64,000 nucleotides of DNA from Ricinus communis (lineage: Eukaryota > Streptophyta > Magnoliopsida > Malpighiales > Euphorbiaceae): NCBI RefSeq assembly GCF_019578655.1, contig NC_063259.1, positions 17,326,489 to 17,390,488 on the forward strand, written 5' to 3'. The translations under genes were made by a program, and so were the position numbers. The notes beneath the pieces were generated by a model, which saw only the letters and a list, made by a program, of their open reading frames with translations, ran no database searches and was not told the DNA's origin. Positions 23,416 to 34,187 of this stretch are shown one piece after another. Numbering within the stretch: the stretch's first letter is position 1; every line of letters starts with the position of its first letter.

Positions 23416-24396
23416 TGATGTGTTACATTCTATACATGTTTTTGTGCTTCATTTATTCATGTTTATGCATGTATTGGAGTCATTTTTATGCTAGATTCAC
23501 CACACTGGGTATCTATTTATGTTTTCAAGTTATTTGGACTCTCAGCACCATTTCTGGAGAAAAACTAAAGGACTTTAGGGCCTAAACAGGACTTCTGAGT
23601 GGATTTCAGGGCTTGAGTACGACCCATGCTCAAGTGAGGGCAACATAGTCATTTTTCCAGGAGAACTGCATTTTTTGAGGCTAGTACACGGCCTGGTGCA
23701 CGGCCATGACACTAGCCATGCCATGGTCTGACGTTTGGCATTCTGGGGTGGTGCACGGGCCATGGCACGGGCCATGGCATGGCCCATGTATGCATTTCTT
23801 ATATATATGAGTTCAGTTTTCGAGAAAAGGGTTCTGCATTCTGATTCCGAGACTCTTACGCATGCGCGGCCTTCCGCTTTCCAGACTTCTTGACTGACCT
23901 TGGGAGACCATGTTCACATATTGAAGGACAGATTTGAGGAAATTCAAGCTTGTTTGAGAGATCGAGGACATGGATTATGAAGCATTCAATCTGATTTTGG
24001 TGTTGTCCACTTTGATTCGAGAGAAGGGTGTACATGTTCCAAGTTCATTTATATTTTTCGTCTCTTCTAGTTATGTTTTTTATGTGTATGAGTAGCTAGA
24101 ACTGACGAACCCATTGGGGATCCTATTGTTGATGGATTGTTTTTTTATTTTTTTTATTATTAGATTACTAATTTGTAATCCTTCTTGCTTTTCAGTAATA
24201 CAAGTTTATTTTTGTTTTACTTGAGATGTTGAGTTGAATGTTGCTTGGATTGTTTAATTGGTATTGAGAAATTTGTTAAACAATTGGAACTTGATTAAGC
24301 AAGAACTGGTTAATAACACTTAGAGATAAGGTTAATTAGCTAGCCGGATTAAAGATTAACAACTCTTAATAGACTTGAATCAAATCTTAATGTTGT
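23416..24396 (+). mobile_element. 5' LTR of element M (family K), 3' end missing
   Basis: Begins TGATGTGTTACATTCTATAC, cutting the copia element. Palindromes such as GGGCCATGGCATGGCCC (23769-23785) lie just before a TATA box at 23799-23808. The sequence follows other LTRs of the group up to the AACTCTTAATAGACTTG region, then jumps near 24397 into gag. The last few hundred LTR bases, the PBS and the gag start are deleted. Confidence 0.8.
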
Positions 24397-24678
24397 TTTG
24401 ATAGACCAGTAGGGATGGAGAATCACAACGGAAATGTTACGGCAGATGCCAACAGAATAATGTACGAGTTTGCTAGACCATCATTAGTTAGGACACAAAC
24501 GAGTATACTCAGACTGCCGGTGGCAGCTAACAACTTTGAAATCAAGCCAAACGTGATTCAGACGGTTCAGAATATTGTTCAGTTTGGAGGGTTGCCGAGT
24601 GAGGATCCTAACACTCACATTGCTCATTTCTTGGAGATATGTGATACCTTCAAGATAAATGGAACTACTGATGATGCC
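24397..24678 (+). pseudogene. gag of element M, part 1 (before nested B)
   Basis: An open frame with the same gag region as A, N and [61 protein letters not shown] and the start of NGTTDDA. At 24678 it is interrupted by element B. The target duplication ATGCC is at 24674-24678 and again at 38456-38460, after which the gag reading resumes. Confidence 0.85.
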
Positions 24679-26058
24679 TGAAGGGGTTGTCAAAGCCCTT
24701 CAAAATAAATTACTGATTTTCCTAAACTAACTTGTAGAAATAGTGAAATCAGGTCGAATCCCAATGGAACCAATGTGGATAGCTTCTCAAAGTAAAATAA
24801 AATGGGGGATTTTGAATGTTTGAATCAAAATTATAAATAAGCAGAAAATAATGAAGGCTGAATATTAAAGTAAATAAAAATCAATCTTAATAAATTTCCA
24901 ATTCAAGAGTGCTAATCCCATCCAATTGTAATCATGATCATAGGCTAAAATATCAATTCTTCTATTCAAGTACTTAGTCTACTTATTCGAAAAAGCCACA
25001 ATAAGTGTAATTCTCCTAATACAATTGACTCAAACCCAACATTCAAATCAAGACTTATCATTAGTCAATTGGGCACGATAGTGTTCCATATCAACTTAAT
25101 GATAGCATTAAGAATAATGAGAATGACTAAACCAACATTAATTTAATTGAGATAACTGCAACTGAAATAACCTTGTTCCTTTATTTCCCTAGAGCCTATC
25201 ATGCAAGCTATGTAATTCAAATAAGCCGTAATCACACACACACGAGCCAGCTCCTTGCTACTTGTGTCAATCGTTCATGACAATTACAGATCACAAACTC
25301 AAAGTTTAGCAATAGAAAAATCAATATCAAAGTTGAGTCGTCAGTTCAATCAATATCAATAATTCATAAATAATAAGAACAAAAAATAAAGAATACTTGA
25401 ATTAAAGAAGAATTCTGTTAAGCACAAAGCCTCACGAAATCATAATTGAAATTTATTCACTCTTGAATTAGAAACTAAGAACTTAGCCACTCATGGTGGA
25501 GTAAGAATTCACAAGAATTGTATATAGTAGAAGAAGAATAAGAATATGAATGTTTAAAAGTACTTCCAGCCGTCCTTATATAGGAAGTAAAACCCTAAAC
25601 CCTAATAGAATCCTTATCAAAGAGAAATAAGCTTCCTATTTAATCTTATCCCTACAAGAAAGGATAAGATTAAAAGTGATCTAAATAAATTAAAACCCTA
25701 AATACATGGAAGAAAGTTCTATTAATTCAACACTTCCAAAAATAGAGGAGATTAACTAGGGATAGGTCCACCATAATGAAAACTCTGAAAATTTCAAAGC
25801 TCTCCTTCGCATCTTTTAGCAGCTCATGGAACGCAAGGCGTGGTCACGCCTTGTTGACAGTAGTCTTCTGCACTTCCTCCAAAAGACTTGGTTTTTGATA
25901 AATGATGACTTAAAACATGTCTTTAGGCTGGATTTTGTTCCATCCTTGATATTTCATCACCTAAGTCAGAATAAACAGAATTTCTACAACTAAGTACATT
26001 ATTCAACCAAATCGCAAAGGAATTAAATACAATAAATATAACTATTTATGACCTATCA
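24679..26058 (-). repeat. 3' LTR of element B
   Basis: 1380 bp. On the minus strand it starts TGATAGGTCATAAATAG and ends AACCCCTTCA. The palindrome AAGGCGTG-GT-CACGCCTT is at 25835-25852, upstream of a minus-strand TATA box CTATATAAGG at about 25573-25583. Confidence 0.93.
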
Positions 26059-26080
26059 AATTCCCCCACACCTAATTTTT
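26059..26080 (-). other. Polypurine tract of B
   Basis: The minus strand reads TTAGGTGTGGGGGAATT directly before the 3' LTR. Confidence 0.9.
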
Positions 26081-27602
26081 GCTTATCCTCAAACATACCT
26101 CAATTCAACATACCAATTCTCCTTTTAACCTTCCTTTCATCTCTTTTAATCTCCTCAAATACCAAATAAGTTAAACATACATTAATAAGCTGAATAATAA
26201 TAACAATCAAGAGATTAGCACTTGTAGGATAAATTTTATAGAAAGAACAAGTATCTCAATAATTCATCAAAATCAAAGCAACAAAACTTAACACCCTCAC
26301 ATGGTTTCACTCAATACTCTCAAAGTGTTTAGGGTGCATTTACTCTCAGAATCAAAACATAGCATGTTATTACCATAGGCTTGCTAATGAATCAAGTCTC
26401 CACCAATATACATGAATTAGATGCAAAAATCAAAGGGACTTTATAAGGGTTGTAATGGGGCTTAGGAAAGGGTGTGATAAAGGAAGAGCTGAGATGTTTC
26501 ATAATCAAGACAAAAAGATTAGATTCTTGCATGATAACTTATGCCACATCCACGAAACATACTACAAAAACTTTGAGATTTATTCCCACATTTTATATTA
26601 GCACTAAAATTTTTGGAGAAATAACATGTAATAATTCAATTCAATATATTTGATGAATACTTCTCCAATTATCCTCTTTCATGAAAGGAATAAATATCAA
26701 CTTTCTTTTCTCACTTTTTTTTTCTTTTCTTTCCCTCTCTTTTTTTCTTTTTCTCTTTTTTTTTGTTTTGTTTCTTCTGTTTTTTTTTGTTTCATTTGTA
26801 CCATGCAACACTTCCCTTCTTGTCTTGACAAGGGTAGAAAAATAGAGGTAGCAAACGAAAGGTCTTGGGTTAAACAACATGTGTTAAAAATAAAAAAAGA
26901 AAATGGAAAATAGGCTCAAAGTGGCTAACTAAAAGGGAAATCAACAGGGTAGGTATTTTAAGAGTCTAAGAATAGGTTAATCCTAATTGCCCTTATCATA
27001 TTAAAGCATCAATCCAAAAATGTGGTCTCAACAAGAATTCAGAAGCAAGTTCTAGAATAATCATACTAGTTTGATAACACTCAAAAAAAATAATTAGAGC
27101 AAAATATAATGAACTGCTCTTTGGCTCAAAAGCTCACTTGAATGTTTACATTTGTATCAAGTAACAATAAACTAATGAGATACCTTTGGATAGTTTTAAA
27201 GAAACACTAATCATGCTTATCCCCTTTCATGCATTGAAATTCAAACCAAAAATGTATTTCTAACTTACATGGTATTCCAGGTTATCAAAATAAAACTCAA
27301 GGTTGCAAAAGAAAAAGTAGCACATATGAATTGAAGCATACCTAATTATAAGTATAAAAAAAATATTTTCAAAAAGAAAAGGAAATCATGTAATTATCAT
27401 ATTCCTCCCCCACACCTAAACTATACATTGTCCTCAATGTATCAAAAAGAAAATGGCTCATAAAAGAAATGAAAAGAAATATAAAACTCCCCTGATTTGC
27501 GAGCCACTTGGGTGGAGTAGTTTATGGTGATGGAGGGCAGGGGGGTTGAACTCCCCAGTGTTTCATTAAGGCGTCTAAATTTCTCTCCATCTTTAAAATT
27601 TG
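26081..27602 (-). other. 3' untranslated region of element B
   Basis: No coding signature. It contains a long polypyrimidine stretch on the plus strand (26700-26795) whose ORFs on either strand are low-complexity artefacts, and another purine-rich polypurine-like motif (minus strand AGGTGTGGGGGAGG) at about 27403-27416. Confidence 0.75.
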
Positions 27603-28931
27603 TCATTCCATCTTGTCCAATCGAGCTTCAAAATCTGGTTCAGTGGAACCCTCTGGATCGCGAGGACTGCTTGCTGGGCAAGATCGTTTCCTAGATCTTG
27701 GAGGATCGCCTTGACCGTGCGAAGAAGGCCTTTGGAAAGAGTATGCCCCATTATGCTCCACAAGCATGTGCATCTTTATCAAGCAGGCGATGTCCAATGG
27801 TTCCATCTCGCAAGCAATATGTAAGTTAGTATTATCGAGATCAAGCAATTGAAGGAAAATAGCCAAATGAGTAATTAAAAAGCCTAAGCATAAATGCTTT
27901 TTACGAGTCAGCACAAATTTGAACTGTGAAGCCAACCAAAAACCCAAATTGATTGCGTTATTATGCAACATGGACCAAATAAAATAAAGTTCAGCTTTTG
28001 TACATACATTGGCTGTGTCTTTTCTACCATAAAAGCTGAATGCTAAAAATCGTTGCATGTAAACCCATTCAGGTTTATTAAGATACCCACCTTTGGAGTT
28101 GGTAGGATCGTAATGCATTGGGTCAGAAGACATGGTCTTCCAAAGTTTTGCCTGATCAAAATTATCAACAAAATCTATGGCAGAGCTCTTGTATTGACTG
28201 GTTAGAGAAAATTAAGTGTCAATAAATCCTAGGGCCAAATTGAATTCAGTAATGGATTGCTTAAATTCATTGCCTAGGAGTCTATATCGCACAACCCCAG
28301 GACTATCAAATGTGAAATTCTCTGGTGTCTCGAACTGAAAGGTTGTGTAAAATTCTCTAATCAATTCAACAAATGTGGGGTATCTAACAGTCACTAAGGC
28401 TTTCCACCACATACTAGCTATCAAAGTATCAAAATCCTGTTTTATATCCAATGTCTCAAGAGAATGGGTGTCGACATACTTACCCGGGTAAATCTCTCGC
28501 GTTCGTACATCGGCGTACCTATCCTTTCTCGCTTTAGTAGTGAATTTCAAAAATCCAGTCAGTTCATCTTCCGATGGTGGTAGGACAGCTTTTCCTTTCC
28601 CTAGGCGAGTTCGCCTAAATGATATTTTTCTGCCGTTCCAAGCGGCTGCCGTTACTTTTTCTAGACGAACTCTTGCGTCGGCAGTGGATAGGGCTGTGGT
28701 TTCACTAATGTCGGCTGAGACTGTCGTGTTAGACTCTAGAGGTATCGTCTCCATAGGTGGATCTGCGTTGTTAGGGTTTGCTTGAGGAACGGCAGTCGCG
28801 TCTAAAGGGTGGTCTGCTTCGCTATGTTTTATTTGAGGAGCTGCAGTCGCGTCGCCGAAATTGGAGGATGTCACTTTACTTCGCTAGTGAGTGGAGGTTC
28901 TCTTTCGGGCGGTAGTCTTAAGGCGTACCAT
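27603..28931 (-). pseudogene. Athila-type ORF in envelope position, two stops
   Basis: This ORF lies between integrase and the 3' LTR, where Athila elements carry an extra gene sometimes called envelope-like. Its function is unknown. The likely ATG is at 28931 with a basic N-terminus (VRLKTTARKR). A stop follows at codon 16 and another at 28212-28214; otherwise the frame is open to 27603. The family pattern is clear: PTFVELIREFYTTFQF, YRLLGNEFKQSITEFNLALG, then NKPEWVYMQRFLAFSFYGR, TKAELYFIWSMLHN and CLGFLITHLAIFLQL, resembling the ATHILA ORF family (PF03078 type). I see no signal peptide and no certain membrane segment, so an envelope role is not supported by the sequence itself. Confidence 0.75.
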
Positions 28932-29119
28932 GATCGATTTGTGAATAGTCGCTGTTACTGCACAGAGGAAAAAAAATAAAGGGGAAGCAATAGGGCTTGT
29001 TGGGGAACCTTCGCACTATCTCTTTCTTTTTCTTCGTTTTTTTTTTGAAATCAAATTAAAAAAATAATAGTAATAATAATAAAAAAAAAATAATAATAAT
29101 AATATAAAAAAAGGATAGA

Positions 29120-29530
29120 AGAGTGTGTGAAGTAAGGCGTGGTCACGCCTAGTAAAGAGCGAGCTTCTGTATTTTTTTTTGTTTTTTATTGTTTCTTTGG
29201 TGCAGTTTTTCAAAACGAAACAGAAGACAGCTTGAAATAAGGCGTGGTCACGCCTTGTAAGAAGTGAGCTTCTGTAATTTTGAGGTGCAGTTTTTCAAAA
29301 CAAAACAAAAGACAGCTTGAAATAAGGCGTGGTCACGCCTTGTAAGAAGCGAGCTTCTATAATTTTGAGGTGCAGTTTTTCAAAACGAAACAGAAGACAG
29401 CTTGAAACAAGGCATGGTCACGCCTTGTAAGAAGTGAGCTTTTGTAATAGTAACAACAAATTTTTTTTTATATACATATATAAAACAGAACAGAAGATGT
29501 GTGGAAACAAGGCGTGGTCACGCCTTATCC
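29120..29530 (-). repeat. About 85-bp tandem repeats with a palindrome, between integrase and the Athila ORF
   Basis: Five copies of the near-palindrome AAGGCGTG-GT-CACGCCTT (one with AAGGCATG) start at 29134, 29239, 29324, 29409 and 29509. The 85-bp units also contain GAAGTGAGCTTCTGTAATTT and GGTGCAGTTTTTCAAAAC. The same palindrome occurs once in each LTR of B (25835 and 38220). An AT-rich stretch (29030-29115) follows towards the ORF, and a TATA-like run lies at 29468-29486. Confidence 0.9.
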
Positions 29531-29639
29531 AAATTTTTGCCTCCTGCCAAAAAAATTAAACTTTTTCATTAAAAACAAATTAGACAATAAAATAAAATAA
29601 ATGAAAGAAAATAAAAAGTAAAAAAAATAAATAAATAAA

Positions 29640-29712
29640 TAAGACATTTGGGTTGCCTCCCAATAGCGCAATTCGTTTAACGTCGTTTCGCTCGACGAAG
29701 TGAGGGAACGTC
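29640..29712 (-). other. Conserved post-pol block of B
   Basis: The minus strand reads GCGCTATTGGGAGGCAACCC (29654-29673) just after the pol stop. It is the equivalent of the GAAGCGCTTTTGGGAGGCA block in P, N, D and A. Confidence 0.7.
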
Positions 29713-31005
29713 TTAGTCATCTAGATAAGTGGGGTAATCCAGGGGAAAATTATCGAGACATGGAACAATTTCGCCCTCTTGGAATATTTTCAATCTATGA
29801 CCATTTACTTTGAAAATTTTGTTCAAATCCAAGCTTTTAATTTCCATTGCACCATAGGGGAACATATTAATAACAACAAATGGACCGAGCCATCGAGAAC
29901 GAAACTTACTAGGCATAAGCTTCAATCGAGAATTATATAACAATACTTTTTGACCAATCTTAAATTGTTTCCTTATAAGAATATTGTTGTGGAGTAATTT
30001 GGACTTCTCTTTGTAAATTCTCGAATTCTCATATGCATCTAATCGCAACTCCTCTAATTATTGCAATTGTAGTAGCCTTGACATTCCTGCTCTATCCATG
30101 TTCATGTTGCATTGCCGAACTGCCCAATAGGCCTTATGCTCAATTTCTACCAGTAAGTGACATGCTTTTTCAAAGACTAACTGATAAGGGGACATTCCTA
30201 TGGGAGTTTTATAAGCTGTGCGGTATGCCCAAAGAGCATCATCTAAACGAAGGCTCCAATCCTTTCTTCCCGGATTCACCGTTCTTTCCAAGATGGATTT
30301 AACTTCTCTATTGGAAACTTCGGCTTGTCCATTGGTTTGAGGATGATATGTGGTGGTTGTTCTATGATTTACTCTATACTTCTTCATCAAACCTGCAAGC
30401 GATCTATTGCAAAAATGAGTTCCCTGGTCACTGACGATTGCTCTTGGAATTCCAAACCTGTTAAAGATGTTAGCCTTGATAAAACCTACAACAGTTTGAG
30501 AATCATCAGTTCTAATGGCTTTAGCTTCCACCCATTTTGATACATAATCTACTGCCAAAAGTATATATGAAAAACCACAACAAGAGGGTAGAGGACCCAT
30601 AAAATCGATCCCCCACACATCAAATATTTCACAGATGAGAATCGGAACTTGAGGCATTTCATTCTTTCGAGTTAGTGCTCCTACTTTTTGACATCTCTCA
30701 CAACTTTTGTAAAATTGATATGCATCTTTAAACAAAGTTTCCCAATATAAACCACAATCTAAGATTGTCCTAGCAGTCCGTCTAGGTCCAAAGTGTCCGC
30801 CACATGCATAATCATGGCTAAAGGTTAAAATAGATTGGAATTCATTTTCAAGCACACATCTCCTAATCACTTGATCGGAATAAAATTTCCATAAGAAGGG
30901 TTCATCCCAAACATAATATTTAGATTCACTCTTTATCTTTGCCTTCCTAGACTTACTAAGACAATGAGGTAGATTTCTTCTGACTAAGTAATTTACCATG
31001 TATGC
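29713..31005 (-). pseudogene. Integrase of element B, one nonsense codon
   Basis: Integrase inserts the element cDNA. From the amino end: H2C2 zinc-binding region (HDYACGGH, later CERC), catalytic core with D in [11 protein letters not shown] in VSDQGTHF and E in GQAEVSN, and the C-terminal block (KVLLYNSRLKLMPSKFRSRW, then FKVNGHRLK). All three catalytic acids and the zinc ligands are present. The only break is an in-frame stop at about 30058 after LLQLQ; the frame then continues to the normal end at 29713. The upstream part of pol is missing, replaced by P, which starts right before the MVNYLV of this domain. Confidence 0.9.
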
Positions 31006-31319
31006 TTATAAGCATCATACTACACATACTTTCATGCCTGATTGTTTACATTTTTATGCATGATTATCCCGTTTTATGCTAGAATCACCTGTCTTTTGTT
31101 TCCTTTCTCGTTTCAGGTCATTTTCGAAGGACACCATCAATAATCGAGGGAAATACGTGTGATTACGGACCAAAATCCATCAAATTGGGTGAGAACTAGC
31201 ACCCCGAGGGTTGAGCACGGCCTGGACTCCGGCCGTGCTGAATTACCAATAGGCTATCCCAAATTGTGCCATTTCGTACGACTTAGCCACCACGGCCTCC
31301 GTACGACTGTGGTGGCGAC
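31006..31319 (+). repeat. Truncated A-type LTR of P (left)
   Basis: Follows the A LTR start almost exactly, including the AGCACGGCC/GGCCGTGCT hairpin (31214-31240), then leaves it near GTGGTGGCGAC. It contains two GTACGAC substitutions not seen in A. Confidence 0.85.
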
Positions 31320-33307
31320 TTCTGTTGTCGGGAAGAGGAAGTTGACGATTATCCCTCTAAGCGGATATTTGAAGCCATTTGCTTGGAAGAAGGATGGATG
31401 GTCGCCAATCCCCACCGTTTGCTTTTCACCATGAGTCTAGCTAAGAAGACTCATCACATCAAAAAGAAGCGCTTTTGGGAGGCACCCCAATTTTTATCTT
31501 TAATTTCTAATTTTTTAACCTTTTTGTTTTGAAACATTTTATTAGTTTTAGTTTTCATATTTTCAGTTTCGATTTTATTTCTTTATTTTATTATTTTCAG
31601 ATTCTACCGAGGAGGCACTGAATTTCCACAATATCAGCCTCGATGGATGATCAGGGCAGTCCCCAAGATCTTTTTATTTTTATGCATTTATTTACTTTAT
31701 TTTTCATACATGTCATGCACTTGGATTTTATTGCCTTTGTTCTCTTAATTGAGCATTCCATGCGGGGTATCCATAACATTTTACACTGAGGATAGTGTGT
31801 TCTTCAAGTGTGGGGTGCTTATGGGTAAACCTTAATCTCTCATATGGATTTTTAATATATCTGAAATAGCCATGGCTAGGTGTTGTGTATTTTTAGGGGA
31901 TGTTAGGACACTGTGTTTTTATGCACTTGAGTATGCTATTTTTGAGCTGATTGATGACTTGATTTATAGAATTGTAGTTACTTTTCTTTGTTGTTCATTG
32001 TCCTTGGAAAACAATTTATGGTGTTTTACACATCAACCCTACCGGGTTAAACCGGTGTTATTTAATTGTTTTTCGAATTGTCGAATTTTAACTTAGAACG
32101 TTGATAATATCATATGCATGTGTTTCTTAAGTAATGATTCAATTAATGATGTTGCGAACCAACTGCACCTAATACCACACCTAAAAGTGAGATTTTGAGC
32201 CAGTTGAGCATTCATTATACTTATGCTCTTTATATTTCTTGTTTGAGTGTGCATTGTACTTAACTTTGCTCCTAGAACTTGCTTTGTAATGCGTGTTGAA
32301 GTTACATGAATATTGTGAATACCATGAGATGATTTGGGCGATTTAGGATTCACCACATTTGACCAAAAGCCTATCACCTTATGTTTCCATTAGTTAGCCA
32401 GTTTTTGAGCCTTAACCTTTTCTTCATAATCTACACCTATACACTTCAATTATACCATTCTTTACATTTATTTTTCCTTTACCCTTATGCTGGAATTTCT
32501 TTCTGTGATTTATTCAACTTTATGTGGGATTAAAATGCTAGTTGCTATGTTGGTAAATTCACTAAATCTTTTTGATATTTTAAATGCTCCCTTTGATCTA
32601 ATTTGTATTTGTTATTCTTTATGTTTATTCGAATTGTATGCAGCGGTCGCTAATAAGCTGCTAGTTCATTATTATAAAAAAAAAGAGAAAAAAAAAGAAG
32701 AAGAAGAAAAAAAGAATATATAATAAATAAATCTCTTTAATTATTTATCTTTTTATTGGATTTAGAGCATTTGCGAGCATTATTCTATGAAGTAGGGATT
32801 TTAGTGAATGATTCTTTTTGTGATTTGAGGCATTTAATCCTTTGAGCATATACTATTGTTTATCGCACGAATTCCAGCACTTTCACACTTCTATCCAAAT
32901 CTCCATACCTTTACCTTAGCCCCATTTCAACCTTGGTAAAGACCCTTTGATTTTGGTATTTACTTATTCACAGTAGCGAAGATATGATTTATGAGCAAGC
33001 TTATGGTGAGCGGGTCTTGTGCATTTGCTTTGAGGGATTTGTTATTCACCTAATATACACTTTGAGCGATTTGAGTAATCCCTGTGAGGTATTGGTTCAT
33101 GATGTTTGTGTTAAGTTGTCATTTAAGTTACTCATGCATTAATATTATTTCCATTCTTTGTTAATGATTTGTAATTTGATTTATGATTGAGTATCCTTTG
33201 AGATGTGTTGAATACTCTCTGTTGTGGCCTAGGGGCATAAACTGAAAGGAATTGCTAACTGTAGTTTTATGGGGCGAGTTGTTAATTGCTTGAGGACAAG
33301 CAATAGC
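31320..33307 (+). other. Internal 3' region of P
   Basis: A short coding-like stretch to about 31434 (unrecognised) is followed by the block AAAAAGAAGCGCTTTTGGGA at 31461-31480 and non-coding sequence related to the 3' region of A. It contains an internal polypurine-like AAGTGTGGGGT at 31806-31816 and a purine-rich low-complexity run at 32677-32722. No gag or pol is present. Confidence 0.75.
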
Positions 33308-33324
33308 TTAAGTGTGGGGTAATT
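33308..33324 (+). other. Polypurine tract of P
   Basis: TTAAGTGTGGGGTAATT directly before TGATAAGC at 33325, as in element A. Confidence 0.85.
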
Positions 33325-34187
33325 TGATAAGCATCATACTACACATGTTTTCATGCCCGATTGTTTACATTTTTATGCATGATTATCCCGTTTTATGCTA
33401 GAATCACCTGTCTTTTATTTCCTTTCTCGTTTCAGGTCATTTTCGAAGGACACCATCAATAATCGAGGGAAATACGTGTGATTACTGACCAAAATCCATC
33501 AAATTGGGTGAGAACTAGCACCCCGAGGGTTGAGCACGGCCTGGACTCCGGCCGTGCTGAATTACCAAGAGGCTATCCCAAATTGTGCCATTTCAGCACG
33601 ACTTCCATAGCCACCACGGCCTCCGGCCGCGACTGTGGTGGCTCGGCCTGACTTGGGCACGGCTTGGAAGGAGTCGGCCTGGCAGACTCCACAGATTCAA
33701 CCTTTGCACGGACTCGGCCGTCTTTGAATCATCTGACTGGACTCGGCCGTCTTGAATCATCATGACTGGACTCCGGCCATGCTGAATCAATTATATAGGC
33801 AATTTTGAGTTCTTTTGGGAGAGAGGGGAGAAAGAAGTGACATAGAGCCCTAGCGGCTAGTTCGGTTTTCTGCACAGTATTGAGTGCGAGAGAGAGTTGC
33901 GGGGAGTAAGAATCCCGGAATCGCAAGATTCCGAGTGCAAAACCATAGTGGAAGCAATTCAAGAGGCAGTTTGGGAGATTAATCAAAGTGTAGATCCAGA
34001 TTTGGAGCTGTTCATCCAATTCGAGAGAAAAGGGTGTACATGTTTTATTTTTATTATTCTTTCATTGTAATTGATTTCCTAGATTGTTTTAAACATGAAC
34101 ATGTTTAGCTAGACTGATTTAATCCATTGGGATTTCTTTACTATGTTGGCTTGATATTATATTGTTGAATTGTTTGAGTTGGTTTTG
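33325..34187 (+). repeat. Chimeric, truncated right LTR of P
   Basis: The first ~490 bp match the A LTR up to the TATA box (TATATAGGC near 33793). From about 33815 the sequence instead resembles the R/U5 side of the E and C LTRs (GGGTGTACATG..., CATTGTAATTGA, TAATCCATTGGGATTTC). It ends at about 34187 against the RT start of B, lacking the usual 3' few hundred bases. Confidence 0.75.

Larger units (their letters stand above)
31006..34187 (+). mobile_element. Composite P: rearranged Athila-like element inside B
   Basis: P begins with the first 314 bp of an A-type LTR (31006-31319, start TTATAAGC instead of TGATAAGC). It jumps into the end of an internal region (31320-33307), reaches a polypurine tract (33308-33324) and an LTR (33325-34187) that stops short of its 3' end. 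There is no target duplication: B resumes on the right at the start of RT and on the left at integrase, so B lost its RT core and RNase H here. The simplest history is insertion followed by deletions across both 3' junctions. Confidence 0.8.

Noticed and set aside
26641..26913. Opposite ORFs at a homopolymer region of B
   Set aside because: Low-complexity polypyrimidine/polypurine translation in a 3' untranslated region.
29134..29526. CRISPR-like array of regularly spaced palindromes
   Set aside because: The spacers are themselves repeats (85-bp units) and the setting is a plant Athila element.
30033..30540. Plus-strand ORFs at 30033-30302 and 30325-30540
   Set aside because: Shadows of the B integrase on the other strand.
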